64,000 nt of DNA. It comes from Enterococcus diestrammenae (GTDB taxonomy: Bacteria > Bacillota > Bacilli > Lactobacillales > Enterococcaceae). The notes beneath the pieces were generated by a model. That model was not told the origin of the DNA. It did not search any database and was given only the letters and a program-made list of their open reading frames with translations. Location: assembly GCF_009933255.1 (NCBI RefSeq), contig NZ_MAEI01000052.1, positions 76,802-140,801 on the forward strand. Reading direction: 5' to 3'. A program made the translations under genes and the position numbers. Below are positions 45,758-55,905 of the stretch, one piece after another; the stretch's first letter is position 1, and each line of letters starts with the position of its first letter.

Positions 45758-46282
45758 TTATTTGTTATCAGCTTTAGGAGCCAATACTAAGAACATGCTA
45801 CGGCCGTCCATTTTCGGTTTTTGTTCGACAGTCGCAAGGTCGGCAGTTTCTTCTGCCAAGCGATCAAGAACTTTCTGACCAATCTCTTTGTGGGTAATGG
45901 CACGACCCTTGAAGCGGATAGAAGCTTTGACTTTATCGCCTTTTTCAAGGAATTTACGTGCATTCTTCAGTTTCGTATTGAAATCATTGACATCGATCGT
46001 TGGACTTAAGCGAACTTCTTTGATATTGATGACTTTTTGCTTTTTGCGGGCTTCCCGATCCTTCTTCTGTTGTTCGAAGCGGTACTTCCCATAATCCATG
46101 ATCCGCGCAACTGGTGGTTTGGCATTTGGCGCTACCAACACTACGTCCAAATTGGAACGTTCTGCGATTGCTAATGCTTCAGCTTTTGATTTTACCCCTA
46201 GCTGTTCACCGTTTTGGTCGATCAAACGTAACTCACGTGCACGAATGCCGTCGTTTACCATCATATCCTTTGCTATGGTCAT
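45758..46282 (-). CDS. infC: Translation initiation factor IF-3
   Basis: 174 residues. The N-terminal domain starts [18 protein letters not shown], and the C-terminal domain contains [20 protein letters not shown] and [15 protein letters not shown]-3 prevents premature 30S-50S joining and checks start codons. The ATG at 46282 is only three bases from GGAGG, which is too short. An ATA two codons later (46276) lies nine bases away, as expected for the non-standard infC starts (AUU and similar) used for autoregulation. The true start may be that ATA. Confidence 0.96.
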   Translation of the reverse strand: MTIAKDMMVNDGIRARELRLIDQNGEQLGVKSKAEALAIAERSNLDVVLVAPNAKPPVARIMDYGKYRFEQQKKDREARKKQKVINIKEVRLSPTIDVNDFNTKLKNARKFLEKGDKVKASIRFKGRAITHKEIGQKVLDRLAEETADLATVEQKPKMDGRSMFLVLAPKADNK

Positions 46283-46299
46283 TCACCTCCAAGTATATT

Positions 46300-46448
46300 C
46301 GCGAGCAAATCTCACAAAAAAAACGAGCTCGACAATCGAACTCGCACCCAAATCCACACTACCCATAGTAGTCTGAAACGTATCTGCCCAGCGAGTCTAC
46401 TCACTCAGGCGAGAAGCGGGTGCCTCTGCTTGATTTCTCAACTTTATC
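46300..46448 (-). promoter_or_regulatory. infC/L20 autoregulatory leader
   Basis: The 165-base untranslated leader of the infC operon contains paired segments (GAGGCACCCGCTTCTC, GAGTGAGTAGACTC, GTAGTCTGAAAC on the plus strand). It ends in a terminator-like hairpin, GCGAGTTCGA...GTCGAGCTCG followed by eight Ts on the minus strand. This fits the L20-responsive leaders of Firmicutes, where L20 binding causes early termination. Family assignment is by position and form, not by alignment. Confidence 0.75.
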
Positions 46449-46477
46449 AGTATACGGTGTTTGGAAAAAAATGTCAA
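46449..46477 (-). promoter_or_regulatory. Promoter of infC-rpmI-rplT
   Basis: Consensus -35 TTGACA (46472-46477), 17-base spacer, -10 TATACT (46449-46454). Confidence 0.88.
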
Positions 46478-46719
46478 GGGATTTTCATGAAAAAGAAATT
46501 GTTGCTCTTCCTTAGCCAATTGCTTAAAGCTCCCCATAGAAAAAAGCTTTTGACTATGCTCAAACAAACTGCTTCTTTGTCCCTTTTTTTTATGGGACTC
46601 AATTTCAGAAGCCCTTTCCACAAATGCACTTTGATGCTACTTTAATTAATAGCATCTGTCATCTAAAGCAAATTTAGCCGCCTAATGATTCTTATAGGCA
46701 TTGTAAGGAGTGAGAAGAA

Positions 46720-48288
46720 ATGAAAGAAATGACGGAAAGAGTTATTCGTTTTCCAAGATTCATTAAGCAGCAAAAGGGACTGACCGTTTATACAATCATC
46801 TTAGCATTGATATGTTATGGCCTCTCTTTAGGGAAGATCACTTTTGGGATGGACACCAATCAATATTTGAGTGTGCCTCAAGATTATTTGAAACATTGGA
46901 TTAGTATCGGACGTTTTGGCCAAGTATTGCTAAAAAAACTGGAGGGATCAAATGTCGCAAATCTTTATCTTGCAAACCTTTTAGGAATTTTGCTACTCAT
47001 TAGCAGTAGTTTACTACTTTGTACCTTGTTTGCGAAATGCCTCAAAGGTCAGGTTTCAACTCTCCAGTTGGCGGTAATTCCTTCTTTATTTGTCACCAGC
47101 CCTTTTTTTATGACACAATTTTATTTTGTTCTCCAAATTTTTGAATTTATGCTCGGTCTCTTTTTAACCATTCTAGCAGCTTATCTACTAGCTGGGACTG
47201 CTATGAAATTTCCTAATTGGTGGCAAATGATTGCTGCCACTCTTTGTCTCAGCTTTGCTTGTAGCATTTATTTATCCTTTCTACTATTGTTTACCGCTTT
47301 GACCGCTAGCATCTTATTACTTCAGCTTCTGCAATTTAGTAAACAACAACAAAACCATGCTCTCATGGACTTAATCAAACAAGCTGTACCTTATCTCCTC
47401 GTCTTTGGGTTCGGAGTTGGCTTATATTTTGTGGGGGATACACTTGTCTTACAGATCACAAAAATTGCAAATGTGGACCACAGTAGCAACGACCGGCTTT
47501 GGGGGCAAGTCTCCTTCACTGAAGCGCTGGATTCCCTGATTAAGAGCATCGGCAAAATTACCATTGCTCCCTCTTTTTGGAAAATCAATCCGGTTTATGG
47601 TCCACAATTTTTGATAGGTGGTCTTTTGAGTCTGCTTCCCCTTGTAAAAATCAAAACAGTCTCATTCCAAAGCCGCTTAAGCTATCTGATCTGTCTGATG
47701 GTCCTTTTGATATCCGCCGTTGGAACTGTCATTGCCGCTGGGACACTTTTGCCGCCAAGAAGTATGGCACCGCAGTTTCCTTTTGTAATCGCGCTGTGCT
47801 TCTTTCTAGCTAGTCTATCCGTGACTACCTCTAAATTGAAAAAAGGGCTCCTGCTTTTAGTCGGCTACTTCACACTTAGTCAACTAGCTTTCACTACCAA
47901 GCTATTGGTTTCCCAACAAGCCACCTACAAAGAAGACCAAGACCGCGTCCAACAATTACTGACTCTTGCTCAGCCCTTAGTCAATCAACAACACAAGCGG
48001 CTTAGCCAGTATCGGTTGGCGATTATCGGTGCGGGTCCTGCCCGCAATCGCTTCGTAACCACTGTCCCTGGAGAAATGATTGGGGTCTCTCTCTTTGATT
48101 TTGGGTATCCTGATGCCAGTGGACCGAGTCGTAATGTCGCTGACTTGCTAATCATCAATGGTCAAGCTGTCCAGTACCCCATCCCTTCTTCCTACAATCA
48201 ATTGCGGGAAAAATATGAATCGCAAACCAGAGGGGATGGTAGTCTGCGGGTCGTCATCGACAGTGGCTACCTGGTGGTCATTTTGTAA
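46720..48288 (+). CDS. GtrII-like membrane glucosyltransferase-domain protein
   Basis: 522 residues with about ten to twelve hydrophobic helices and a soluble C-terminal tail of about 110 residues. An early acidic motif FGMDTNQYL (about 42-50) and the overall layout match the Glucos_trans_II (GtrII-type) family, which transfers glucosyl residues from a lipid carrier to surface polymers. It stands alone, without the flippase/GtrB-type synthase usual in gtr clusters. The 240 bases upstream hold no supportable gene. Confidence 0.75.
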   Translation: MKEMTERVIRFPRFIKQQKGLTVYTIILALICYGLSLGKITFGMDTNQYLSVPQDYLKHWISIGRFGQVLLKKLEGSNVANLYLANLLGILLLISSSLLLCTLFAKCLKGQVSTLQLAVIPSLFVTSPFFMTQFYFVLQIFEFMLGLFLTILAAYLLAGTAMKFPNWWQMIAATLCLSFACSIYLSFLLLFTALTASILLLQLLQFSKQQQNHALMDLIKQAVPYLLVFGFGVGLYFVGDTLVLQITKIANVDHSSNDRLWGQVSFTEALDSLIKSIGKITIAPSFWKINPVYGPQFLIGGLLSLLPLVKIKTVSFQSRLSYLICLMVLLISAVGTVIAAGTLLPPRSMAPQFPFVIALCFFLASLSVTTSKLKKGLLLLVGYFTLSQLAFTTKLLVSQQATYKEDQDRVQQLLTLAQPLVNQQHKRLSQYRLAIIGAGPARNRFVTTVPGEMIGVSLFDFGYPDASGPSRNVADLLIINGQAVQYPIPSSYNQLREKYESQTRGDGSLRVVIDSGYLVVIL

Positions 48289-48337
48289 ACGTACCCTTCA
48301 GCTTTTAAAAAATGTAGCTGACACAACGAAAACAAAA

Positions 48338-48382
48338 ATAACGGCTATCAGAGGCGCGCTGCCCTTCTGATAGCCGTTTTTT
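48338..48382. terminator. Bidirectional terminator
   Basis: AACGGCTATCAGA pairs with TCTGATAGCCGTT and is followed by six Ts. Shared by the converging glycosyltransferase and acetyltransferase genes. Confidence 0.9.
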
Positions 48383-48383
48383 G

Positions 48384-48911
48384 CTATTCCCAATAAAAAT
48401 AAACATCCCCTTTACCTTCTTGTTGCGTGTGGCGATAAACATTGGTATTCAAGCCACCGATGACAAATCCCTGTTTCAAATAAAACCGGCAAGCGCCTAA
48501 GTTATTGTCTTGACCAATCGTCCAGATGCCGGCTTTTCCTCGGTTGACTGCTTCCTTGCGTCCTGCCTCTAGCAAAGCAGCGGCAATTCCTTTCCCCCGT
48601 GCCTGCCGGTTCACTTTGAGGTCTGCTAAGTAGACATATTTCAGCCAGTCCATCTCAAAAAGTGCCAGTCCAACACAAGTTTCCCCCTCAAAAGCGCCCA
48701 CCGCAAACCCCTTTTGCAACACCGTGGCAATCTGATAATCTTCATCAGGGAATGTCTGCTCCTCCCAAGCTTCTCTGGGTAACAGTTCTTCATGATACCC
48801 CCATGCTTCGGCTGTCCGGGTCACTACCAACCGTCCCATCAAAGGAAAGGCCTCATTGGGTATGGTTAATACTTGTTGATCTGCCTCAGTTAACAATCGG
48901 ATTTCGGTCAT
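48384..48911 (-). CDS. GNAT-family N-acetyltransferase (streptothricin acetyltransferase-like)
   Basis: 175 residues from the ATG at 48911, which has GGAGG eight bases upstream. The acetyl-CoA motif is DLKVNRQARGKGIAAALLEAG (about 100-120), and GIWTIGQDNNLGACRFYLKQGFVIGG toward the end is close to the pattern of streptothricin acetyltransferases (QD.N..AC.FY...GF). Antibiotic acetylation is possible but unproven. Confidence 0.85.
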   Translation of the reverse strand: MTEIRLLTEADQQVLTIPNEAFPLMGRLVVTRTAEAWGYHEELLPREAWEEQTFPDEDYQIATVLQKGFAVGAFEGETCVGLALFEMDWLKYVYLADLKVNRQARGKGIAAALLEAGRKEAVNRGKAGIWTIGQDNNLGACRFYLKQGFVIGGLNTNVYRHTQQEGKGDVYFYWE

Positions 48912-48961
48912 AAATTGCGCCTCCAAGTTTTCTTTCAGTATAGCATCCTTTTGCCCAATTC

Positions 48962-48993
48962 AAAGCAAAACAGGCCTGCTATAGACCTGTTCT
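48962..48993 (-). terminator. Probable terminator of leuABCD
   Basis: Minus strand AACAGG...CCTGTT followed by TTGCTTTG; weak stem, about 35 bases after the leuD stop. Confidence 0.45.
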
Positions 48994-49026
48994 CTCAATA
49001 CTTACCATTTCAAAATGCGCAACGCC

Positions 49027-49617
49027 TCAGCGCCAATAATCGGGTACTTTTTCATTCTCATAAGCAGTGATCAACTCATCATCTTGTAAGGTAATGCCAA
49101 TCTCATCCAAGCCATTCACGAGTTTGTCTTTCCAAGTGGCATCGATATCAAAAGACCAGACATTCCTCCCAGAACGCACCACTTCAGCCGGTAAATCGAT
49201 CACAATCTCCGCCGTTGCGGGCAAAGCTGCCAACTGTTTTCGAGCGGCTTTTGGCAAAGCAATCGGCAAGAGGCCATTTTTAGTGGCATTCATATAAAAG
49301 ATATCGCTGAAGCTACCGGCGATAACTGCCTTGAAGCCGTAATCCATCAACGCCCACGCTGCATGCTCCCGCGACGAACCAGAGCCAAAATTATCCCCAG
49401 AAATCAAAATCGTAGCGTCCCCGTATTCTGGGTAGTTCAACACAAACTCCGGATTCGGTGTGCGGTCAGTCAGATAGCGCCAGTCATCAAACAAAAACTC
49501 ACCAAAGCCTTTTTTGTCCACCCGCTTTAGGTAGCTTTTGGGAATGATTTGGTCGGTGTCCACATTGTCATTCATAAAAGGAACCGTTTTGCCGGTGTAT
49601 ACAGTAAATGCCTCCAT
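49027..49617 (-). CDS. leuD: 3-isopropylmalate dehydratase small subunit
   Basis: 196 residues of the aconitase swivel domain; diagnostic [17 protein letters not shown] around residues 68-84. Forms the LeuCD isomerase in leucine synthesis. Starts one base after the leuC stop, with AAAGGAGG before the ATG. Confidence 0.97.
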   Translation of the reverse strand: MEAFTVYTGKTVPFMNDNVDTDQIIPKSYLKRVDKKGFGEFLFDDWRYLTDRTPNPEFVLNYPEYGDATILISGDNFGSGSSREHAAWALMDYGFKAVIAGSFSDIFYMNATKNGLLPIALPKAARKQLAALPATAEIVIDLPAEVVRSGRNVWSFDIDATWKDKLVNGLDEIGITLQDDELITAYENEKVPDYWR

Positions 49618-49618
49618 C

Positions 49619-51001
49619 TCACAAGGCCTCCTTTACAATTTCTCGCACATCCACAAAATGCCCGTGCAAAGCTGCGGCAGCTGCCATAGCTGGCGAGCAA
49701 AGGTGGGTCCGCGAATTTTTCCCTTGCCGTCCGACAAAATTACGATTGGAGGTCGAAGCACAATGAACAAATTCTGGTACCCGGTCTGGATTCATCCCTA
49801 GGCACATGGAGCAGCCGGGTTCCCGCCATTCAAAACCGGCAGCCCGAAAGACTTCATCTAGCCCTAAGTGTTCCGCGGCTTGTTTCACCGGTCGCGATCC
49901 CGGAACGACAATCCCCGTCACTCCCGCTTTGATTTGCTTACCTGCTACAATTTGAGCCGCTTCTTGTAGATCGGACAGTCGGCCGTTGGTACAAGAGCCG
50001 ATGAAAACATATTCTACTGGAATATCCGCTGGCTTTTGACCGGGAGCTAGGGCCATATATTCATAGGCCAACTCGTCATTGTGATCGGTAATTTCAGGGA
50101 AGCGCCCATTTACCGGCACCCCCATTTCCGGATTTGTACCCCAAGTGACAAAGGGTTCCAACGCCTCCGCGTCAAGAGTCAGGACCGCATCAAATTGGGC
50201 ATCTTCATCCGTGTAAAGGGTCTGCCAATCAGCGATAGCAGCCGCTAGATCCGCTGGTGCAAATCGACGTCCAGCTACATATTCGAAGGTTTTCTCATCC
50301 GGCGCAATCATCCCCATCTTGGCGCCACCTTCAATAGCCATGTTACAGATGGTCATCCGCTCATCCATAGACATCTTGCGGATGGTATCGCCGTAAAATT
50401 CCACGCCATACCCCACGCCAAAATCCGTCCCGTATTTGGCAATCAAGGCCAAGATGACATCTTTCGCATAAACACCAGGTTGCAAGTCCCCACTGATTTC
50501 GATACCCATCCGTTTGGGTTTTCGTTGCCAGAGGGTTTGGGTCGCAAAGACGTGTTCCACTTCACTAGTCCCGATTCCAAACGCCAGCGCTCCAAATGCG
50601 CCATGGGTTGCCGTATGGGAATCTCCACAAACGATGGTCTTCCCCGGCTGGCTCAACCCCATTTCCGGTCCCACCATGTGAACGATACCTTGACCTTCCG
50701 AACCGTTGTCGCAAAGTTCGATGCCAAATTCCTCACAATTGCGACGCAGGGTATCGATCTGCTTTTTAGCAATCAAATCAGTGATGTTATGAATGTCCAC
50801 CGTGGGCACATTGTGGTCCATCGTGCCAAAGATTTTCTCTGGCTGTCGCACCTGCCGTCCAGCTTGGCGCAATCCTTCAAAGGCTTGAGGTGAAGTCACC
50901 TCATGAATTAGCATCAAGTCAATATACAACAACTGGGCATCGCCATCTTCGCCTTTGATGACATGTCGGTCCCAGACTTTGTCAAATAGTGTTTTCCCCA
51001 T
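49619..51001 (-). CDS. leuC: 3-isopropylmalate dehydratase large subunit
   Basis: 460 residues, aconitase family. Iron-sulfur ligands are in FIGSCTNGR (about 343) and [10 protein letters not shown] (about 403); [17 protein letters not shown] lies near residue 130. Isomerises 2- to 3-isopropylmalate with LeuD. Lies 64 bases after leuB. Confidence 0.97.
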   Translation of the reverse strand: MGKTLFDKVWDRHVIKGEDGDAQLLYIDLMLIHEVTSPQAFEGLRQAGRQVRQPEKIFGTMDHNVPTVDIHNITDLIAKKQIDTLRRNCEEFGIELCDNGSEGQGIVHMVGPEMGLSQPGKTIVCGDSHTATHGAFGALAFGIGTSEVEHVFATQTLWQRKPKRMGIEISGDLQPGVYAKDVILALIAKYGTDFGVGYGVEFYGDTIRKMSMDERMTICNMAIEGGAKMGMIAPDEKTFEYVAGRRFAPADLAAAIADWQTLYTDEDAQFDAVLTLDAEALEPFVTWGTNPEMGVPVNGRFPEITDHNDELAYEYMALAPGQKPADIPVEYVFIGSCTNGRLSDLQEAAQIVAGKQIKAGVTGIVVPGSRPVKQAAEHLGLDEVFRAAGFEWREPGCSMCLGMNPDRVPEFVHCASTSNRNFVGRQGKNSRTHLCSPAMAAAAALHGHFVDVREIVKEAL

Positions 51002-51065
51002 TCAATCCTTCTCCCATCTTCTAAACTGCCCAACCCGCTCCTGACCAATACCGCAAACGCAAGCA

Positions 51066-52121
51066 TTAGCCGCCTAATTTAGCAATAACCGCCTCAGTGA
51101 CTTCGCTAGTGGTAGCCTTGCCCCCCAAATCACCAGTGACGATTCCCTCATTCATCACGGCATAGACCGCTGCTTCAATCTGATCGGCCAACTCATGCAT
51201 CTCAAAGCTTTGGCGCAACATCAAGACCACCGAAAGCATCATCGAGGTGGGATTGGCGAGATTTTGACCGGCAATATCCGGCGCTGAACCATGGATAGGT
51301 TCGTACAAGGAGACGCCGCCTTCCGAATGGCTAGCGCTAGGCAACACCCCTAGCGTCCCGGGCAAGACGGAAGCTTCGTCACTCAAAATATCGCCAAAAA
51401 GATTTTCCGTCAAAATCACATCGAATTCCGTCGGTTGTTGGACGATACGCATGGCACAAGAATCCACCAATTGATGCACCAACGTCACTTCGGGATAATC
51501 TCTCGCCACTTCCTCGACGGTTTTGCGCCAAAGTTTGCTTGTAGCCAGTACATTGGCCTTGTCGACAGAAGTCACGTGTTTGCCCCGGGTCATCGCGATG
51601 GCAAAGGCACGATGGGCGATACGTTTGATTTCTGCCACCGTATAACGACAAGTATCATAAGCTTCCATCGATCCTAGCTCTCGAGGCGTACCAAAGTAAA
51701 TACCGCTAATCAGCTCTCGGACAATAATCATGTCACATCCTTTGACAATCTTTTCTTTCACCGGCGACAAAGGTAGCAACGCATCTGGTACAGCGATTGG
51801 GCGAATATTGACAAACAAGTTCAAGGCCTTGCGTAGGGCTAACAAGCCTTGTTCTGGCGTTTGCTGTGCCTTTTCCCACGGGGAGCCAGCTGGTCCGCCA
51901 ATTGCGCCTAACAAGATTGCATCACAGGCTTGACAGGCAGCTAAAGTCTCTGCAGGCAGACCGACACCAGCAGCCTCAATACCTGCTCCGCCAAAAGCTT
52001 TTTCTTCAAAAGTAAACTGTTCGCCGCTGGTTTTCGCAGCGGCCTGTAAGACCGCGATAGCCGCTTTCATGATTTCTGGGCCAATCCCATCACCGGGTAG
52101 GACTACGATATGTTTAGTCAT
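51066..52121 (-). CDS. leuB: 3-isopropylmalate dehydrogenase
   Basis: 351-residue NAD-dependent beta-decarboxylating dehydrogenase. Motifs: [14 protein letters not shown] at the start, [11 protein letters not shown] about 135, [19 protein letters not shown] about 240-258 and [13 protein letters not shown] about 272. Start overlaps the leuA end by eight bases, so the two are coupled. Confidence 0.97.
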   Translation of the reverse strand: MTKHIVVLPGDGIGPEIMKAAIAVLQAAAKTSGEQFTFEEKAFGGAGIEAAGVGLPAETLAACQACDAILLGAIGGPAGSPWEKAQQTPEQGLLALRKALNLFVNIRPIAVPDALLPLSPVKEKIVKGCDMIIVRELISGIYFGTPRELGSMEAYDTCRYTVAEIKRIAHRAFAIAMTRGKHVTSVDKANVLATSKLWRKTVEEVARDYPEVTLVHQLVDSCAMRIVQQPTEFDVILTENLFGDILSDEASVLPGTLGVLPSASHSEGGVSLYEPIHGSAPDIAGQNLANPTSMMLSVVLMLRQSFEMHELADQIEAAVYAVMNEGIVTGDLGGKATTSEVTEAVIAKLGG

Positions 52122-53640
52122 CTGATTGTGCCGCCTCCTTTTTCAAAAATGAACTTGCCTGTACGTAGGCTTTAGCTGATGCTTCCAAGACATCAAAGTC
52201 CACGCCGATACCATTGATCCGGCGCTTGGTCTCAGGGCATTCGATGGAAATATGCACCTCCGCTTGGGCATCTTCGCCACCACTCAAGGCATTGATTTCA
52301 TAGCTCACCAAAGTCGGCTGCTGTTGGAAAATATCATCGATGGCATTGTAAATTGCTTGGATCGAGCCTGAACCTACTGCTGAAGCCACGCGAGTCGTCT
52401 CGCCTTGTGCCACTGAAACGATTGCACCTTGACGACCGCAAGATACGTATTGTACCTGCAGCCCTGTCAAATGGGCACTATCAGCTTCAGAGCGTACTTC
52501 ATCTGCCAACAAGGCCAGCAAATCTTGATCGGTAATCTGTTTTTTCTTATCTGCTAACGCCTTAAAGCGTTGGAAAGCCGGTTTGATTTCCTCTTCTGAT
52601 AGCCGATAGCCCAATTCTTGTAGCTTGGTGACAAAGGCATGACGACCGGAAAGTTTCCCTAGCGGCAGGGAGTTATTTTCCACGCCGACAAGTTGTGGCG
52701 TGATAATTTCATAGGTTTCCGGATTTTTTAAGACACCATCTTGATGGATGCCGGACTCGTGGGCAAAGGCATTGGCGCCAATCACCGCTTTGTTGCGAGG
52801 TACCGCTACACCTGAAAGGCGAGCGACAATATCTGAGGTCCGTTTGGTTTCCGCAAGTCGAATACTAGTGGCTGCTTGGTAGTACTCTTTGCGAATATGC
52901 AGGGCCACAGCGATTTCTTCCAAAGCCGTATTCCCCGCCCGTTCGCCGATACCATTGACGGTTCCTTCCACTCGGTTGGCGCCGTTTTCGATAGCAGCTA
53001 GCGCATTGGCCGTGGCCATTCCCAAATCATCGTGACAATGAGAAGAAAAGATGATTTCTTGATCGGATTTGATATTGTCGATTAAGTAAGCAAAGAGTTT
53101 ACCGTACTCGGTCGGATTGCTATACCCCACCGTATCCGGGATATTGATGATGGTAGCCCCAGCATCAATGGCAGTCTGGACTGCCTCTAACAAGAAGGTC
53201 TTCCGCGTCCGGGTTGCATCTTCTGGTGAAAACTGAACCTTTTCAAAAAGCGTCGCCGCATAGCTGACATGCTCTTTAATCGCTGCCAAGACTTCAGCCG
53301 GCGTCATTTTCAACTTGTACTTCATGTGAACATCACTAGTGGCCAAGAAAACATGAATCTGGGGATAGCGGGCCGCTTTTAATGCTTCATACGCCCGATC
53401 GATATCTTTTTTCTGACAACGGGCTAACCCAGCCACCGTCATCTGAGAAGCCGCTTGGGCAATCGCCTGCACCGCTTCAAAATCCCCTATCGATGCGATG
53501 GGAAACCCCGCTTCAATCGTGTCGATGCCCCATTTTTCCAGTTGTAAGGCAATTTGAACCTTTTCCTTTGTATTGAAATTGACTCCCGGCGTCTGCTCCC
53601 CATCTCGTAACGTCGTATCAAAAAATTGAATCTTGCGCAT
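52114..53640 (-). CDS. leuA: 2-isopropylmalate synthase
   Basis: 508 residues. The DRE-TIM barrel is shown by [15 protein letters not shown] (about 6-20), [15 protein letters not shown] (about 200) and HESGIHQDG (about 295). The C-terminal LeuA allosteric domain (from about 375) is complete, so leucine feedback inhibition is expected. ATG at 53640 has GGGGG seven bases before it. The frame is open for 41 further codons upstream, but these overlap the leader terminator and are not taken as coding. First gene of leuABCD. Confidence 0.96.
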   Translation of the reverse strand: MRKIQFFDTTLRDGEQTPGVNFNTKEKVQIALQLEKWGIDTIEAGFPIASIGDFEAVQAIAQAASQMTVAGLARCQKKDIDRAYEALKAARYPQIHVFLATSDVHMKYKLKMTPAEVLAAIKEHVSYAATLFEKVQFSPEDATRTRKTFLLEAVQTAIDAGATIINIPDTVGYSNPTEYGKLFAYLIDNIKSDQEIIFSSHCHDDLGMATANALAAIENGANRVEGTVNGIGERAGNTALEEIAVALHIRKEYYQAATSIRLAETKRTSDIVARLSGVAVPRNKAVIGANAFAHESGIHQDGVLKNPETYEIITPQLVGVENNSLPLGKLSGRHAFVTKLQELGYRLSEEEIKPAFQRFKALADKKKQITDQDLLALLADEVRSEADSAHLTGLQVQYVSCGRQGAIVSVAQGETTRVASAVGSGSIQAIYNAIDDIFQQQPTLVSYEINALSGGEDAQAEVHISIECPETKRRINGIGVDFDVLEASAKAYVQASSFLKKEAAQSDD

Positions 53641-53727
53641 CTTCCAGCCCCCTTTGACTAAATTACTAAATTCTTCTAAAACAAAAAACAACCGCAAACA
53701 ATCTCTTTTATTGGTGAAAAAAAGTAT

Positions 53728-53766
53728 AAAAAAAGCATTCCACAAAGGTTCTCCTTTATGCAATGC
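53728..53766 (-). terminator. Terminator in the leuA leader (possible attenuator)
   Basis: Minus strand GCATTGCATAAAGG, loop AGAA, CCTTTGTGGAATGC, then seven Ts: a 14-position stem with two mismatches. It is preceded by another stem, GGACTCTT...AAGAGTCC (53772-53804). It lies 88 bases before the leuA start and about 105 bases after the stop of the upstream gene. It may simply end that gene or attenuate leuA. No T-box specifier or Leu-rich peptide is visible. Confidence 0.7.
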
Positions 53767-53871
53767 GAATAGGACTCTTCTTAAAATGATACCAGAAAGA
53801 GTCCAAAACTATAATAATAACAATTCCAATGTTTGTTTAAAATTCGTCATTTTTATCACCTACGTCAGTTG

Positions 53872-54384
53872 TTAGTAACAAAATACCTTAAACTGGGGTA
53901 AGCTGTCAACACTTTTCTCTAAATTTTCTGAATATTCAATAGAAAACGTGAGATTTCCTTGTCCCCTTGCTTTTAAACGATGAGATATTTCAGCAGGTAT
54001 ATCCTTGATTGAGTGCTGATTTAGACCAAAAACGGCCCACTCGTTATCGAACTCCCCCTCTTGAGATGCCGATACCCGCTCCGTTACATTGCCTTTTAGC
54101 AAGTCACAGCATTCTGCCACCGTAAAAAAACGGCGAAAACGCCACAAATATTTGCTAATCTCCGGCACCTCACGATTAGCAAAAAACAACTCCCGCACTT
54201 CCTCACGATACAGTTGGACTTCTAATTTGGCCACTGTCGGACACAATGACGCCACCACATTCACCAAGCATAGATAGCTCAAAAAAACGGCTGGACGACT
54301 CTCTTGACTATGATAATAAGCCTTTAGTCGTTTAGCAGTCGTGGTAGGTTTAAAGCGAGCCATTTGGTTAAAAGTAATCAGCAT
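53872..54384 (-). CDS. Protein of unknown function upstream of leuABCD
   Basis: 170 residues from an ATG at 54384 with AAAGGAG eight bases upstream. No signal peptide; one short hydrophobic stretch (FLSYLCLVNVVASLC, about 38-52) with three cysteines following in the protein (ECC and the C-terminal FCY). The middle is basic and aromatic (ISKYLWRFRRFFTV), the C-terminal half mixed. Not recognised. It has its own promoter with a palindrome over the -35 region and lies in the same direction as leuABCD, separated from it by a terminator-like hairpin. Confidence 0.65.
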   Translation of the reverse strand: MLITFNQMARFKPTTTAKRLKAYYHSQESRPAVFLSYLCLVNVVASLCPTVAKLEVQLYREEVRELFFANREVPEISKYLWRFRRFFTVAECCDLLKGNVTERVSASQEGEFDNEWAVFGLNQHSIKDIPAEISHRLKARGQGNLTFSIEYSENLEKSVDSLPQFKVFCY

Positions 54385-54471
54385 CAGAGGCGCTCCTTTC
54401 AAACAATAAGTAGTAATAAAAAAACAACAACAATTGAAAAAATCGCGAATTTCCGCCGAGCTTACCTATTA

Positions 54472-54500
54472 ATTATAACACAGATCAGAAAACGTTTTCC
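54472..54500 (-). promoter_or_regulatory. Promoter with palindromic operator (cre-like) for the 53.9-kb gene
   Basis: -10 TATAAT (54472-54477) stands 17 bases from a weak -35 GGAAAA. The perfect palindrome GAAAACGTTTTC (54488-54499) overlaps it. On the minus strand it differs from the CcpA cre consensus TGNAANCGNWNNCW at one fixed position. Repression by CcpA or another LacI-type regulator is possible. Confidence 0.55.
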
Positions 54501-54508
54501 ATAACTAA

Positions 54509-54552
54509 AAAAGAAAAATCGGCAACCCTCGCGGCTACCGATTTTTCTTTAC
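54509..54552. terminator. Terminator of nox
   Basis: AAAAATCGGTAGCC pairs with GGTTGCCGATTTTT (one mismatch) and is followed by T-runs on both sides. Confidence 0.88.
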
Positions 54553-54570
54553 TGATTGGTTCAGCTTCGA

Positions 54571-55905
54571 TTATTTCGCCTTCAAAGCTGCTTGGGTAAT
54601 GTAGTTATAAGGTTCATTGAAATGTGGCAGGAAGAACAAATCCGTCAATTTCAATTCATCGATGGTCACCGATTTAGCGATGGCCAAGGAGAACATATGA
54701 ATCGCCATAGAAATGTCTTCTGTGGAAGCCAACTGCGCCCCGACGATGCGACGACTCTCCGTTTCGTAAACAATCCGGATTTTCACCTGCGCATTGTGTT
54801 CCATAAAAGCTGGCCGTTGCAACGCTTCGTGGTCCACGTAGCTGACAGCCAAGCCATTTTTCTCAGCTGCTTCGACGGATAAGCCAGTGGAAACCAAATT
54901 CAAGCCAAAAATCGAAATCCCATTTGAGCCTTGAACCCCCTCAGATTCGACAACCTTACCACCGACGTTGAAACCTGCGACGATTCCACTACGAACGGCA
55001 TTGGAAGCCAAAGCAATATACGTCGTTTTTTGTAAAGCGTTGGAGTAAATTGTCGCACAATCTCCCACTGCATAGACAGCTGGATCAGAGGTCTGTTGGT
55101 GACGATCCACCAAGTAAGCACCATTCGCAAACAATTCCAAATGGTCTTTCCCCAGCTCAGCATTTGGTCCAAAACCAATAGCATTAATCACCATGTCTAC
55201 TGGGTATTCCCCAGAGTCAGATACCACTGCTTCAACTCGTGTCGTTCCCTTGTATTCTCGAACCAGTTCACCAAAGTGTAATTCGATGCCATGATCTGCC
55301 AAGTTTTGATCCATGTCATCTGTAAACCATTTGTCATAGTAGCTAGGTAATGAACGTCCCGCTGCATCAAACAACAAGACTTTTTTCCCGCGACGTTTGG
55401 CAGCTTCAGCGATTTCAACCCCGATATAACCGGCACCGATAACCGCTACCGTTTTCACACTATCTTTAGAAATTTCTTTATCGACAGCTTGTCCTTCTTG
55501 GAAAAGTTTCAAGAAATGCAACCCTTCCAAATCGTTACCGGGAACTTTAGGTGAGATTGGTCGCGATCCAGTGGCTAAAATTAGTTTGTCATAGCTTTCC
55601 ACCACTTTTTCCCCATCTTTGGTTGTCCCAGTCACGACTTTTTCGGTAAAGTCGACATTGTCCACCACCGTTTCCATCCAAATCTTAGCACCTTTTGCTT
55701 CAAAATCTTCTTTTTTCGTATAAAACAGGCCATGATAATCCTCGATTTGACGGCCCACCCACAGCGCCGTACCACAACCGAGATAGCTAAGGTTGGTGTT
55801 CCGGTCGATTAACACGACTTCTTGATCTGCAAAATTATCCAACAATGTATTTGCCGCTGCAATCCCTGCGTGGTTCGCACCGATAATAACAGTTTTAGTC
55901 ATTGT
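54571..55905 (-). CDS. nox: Water-forming NADH oxidase
   Basis: 444-residue flavoprotein of the CoA-disulfide reductase/NADH oxidase family. FAD motif TVIIGANHAGIAAAN at the N-terminus; redox-active Cys43 in SYLGCGTALW; NAD-binding VAVIGAGYIGVEIAEAAKRRG about 152-172; second FAD motif AVYAVGDCAT about 275. It oxidises NADH with O2 to water in the cytosol. The upstream region has Rex-type half-sites TTCACAA (55954-55960) and TTGTGAA (55975-55981), suggesting NADH/NAD-responsive control. NADH peroxidase is the main alternative. Confidence 0.9.
   Translation of the reverse strand, partial: TMTKTVIIGANHAGIAAANTLLDNFADQEVVLIDRNTNLSYLGCGTALWVGRQIEDYHGLFYTKKEDFEAKGAKIWMETVVDNVDFTEKVVTGTTKDGEKVVESYDKLILATGSRPISPKVPGNDLEGLHFLKLFQEGQAVDKEISKDSVKTVAVIGAGYIGVEIAEAAKRRGKKVLLFDAAGRSLPSYYDKWFTDDMDQNLADHGIELHFGELVREYKGTTRVEAVVSDSGEYPVDMVINAIGFGPNAELGKDHLELFANGAYLVDRHQQTSDPAVYAVGDCATIYSNALQKTTYIALASNAVRSGIVAGFNVGGKVVESEGVQGSNGISIFGLNLVSTGLSVEAAEKNGLAVSYVDHEALQRPAFMEHNAQVKIRIVYETESRRIVGAQLASTEDISMAIHMFSLAIAKSVTIDELKLTDLFFLPHFNEPYNYITQAALKAK

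Noticed and set aside
46487..46645. Small plus-strand ORF (about 52 residues, starts MKKKLLLFLSQLL) upstream of the GtrII-like gene
   Set aside because: Only a weak AAGGGA at short distance, overlaps the infC promoter, composition is that of AT-rich noncoding DNA.
53641..53763. 41-residue N-terminal extension of LeuA
   Set aside because: It runs through a terminator hairpin, is Phe-rich and unlike LeuA N-termini; the ATG at 53640 has a good ribosome site and family-typical start.
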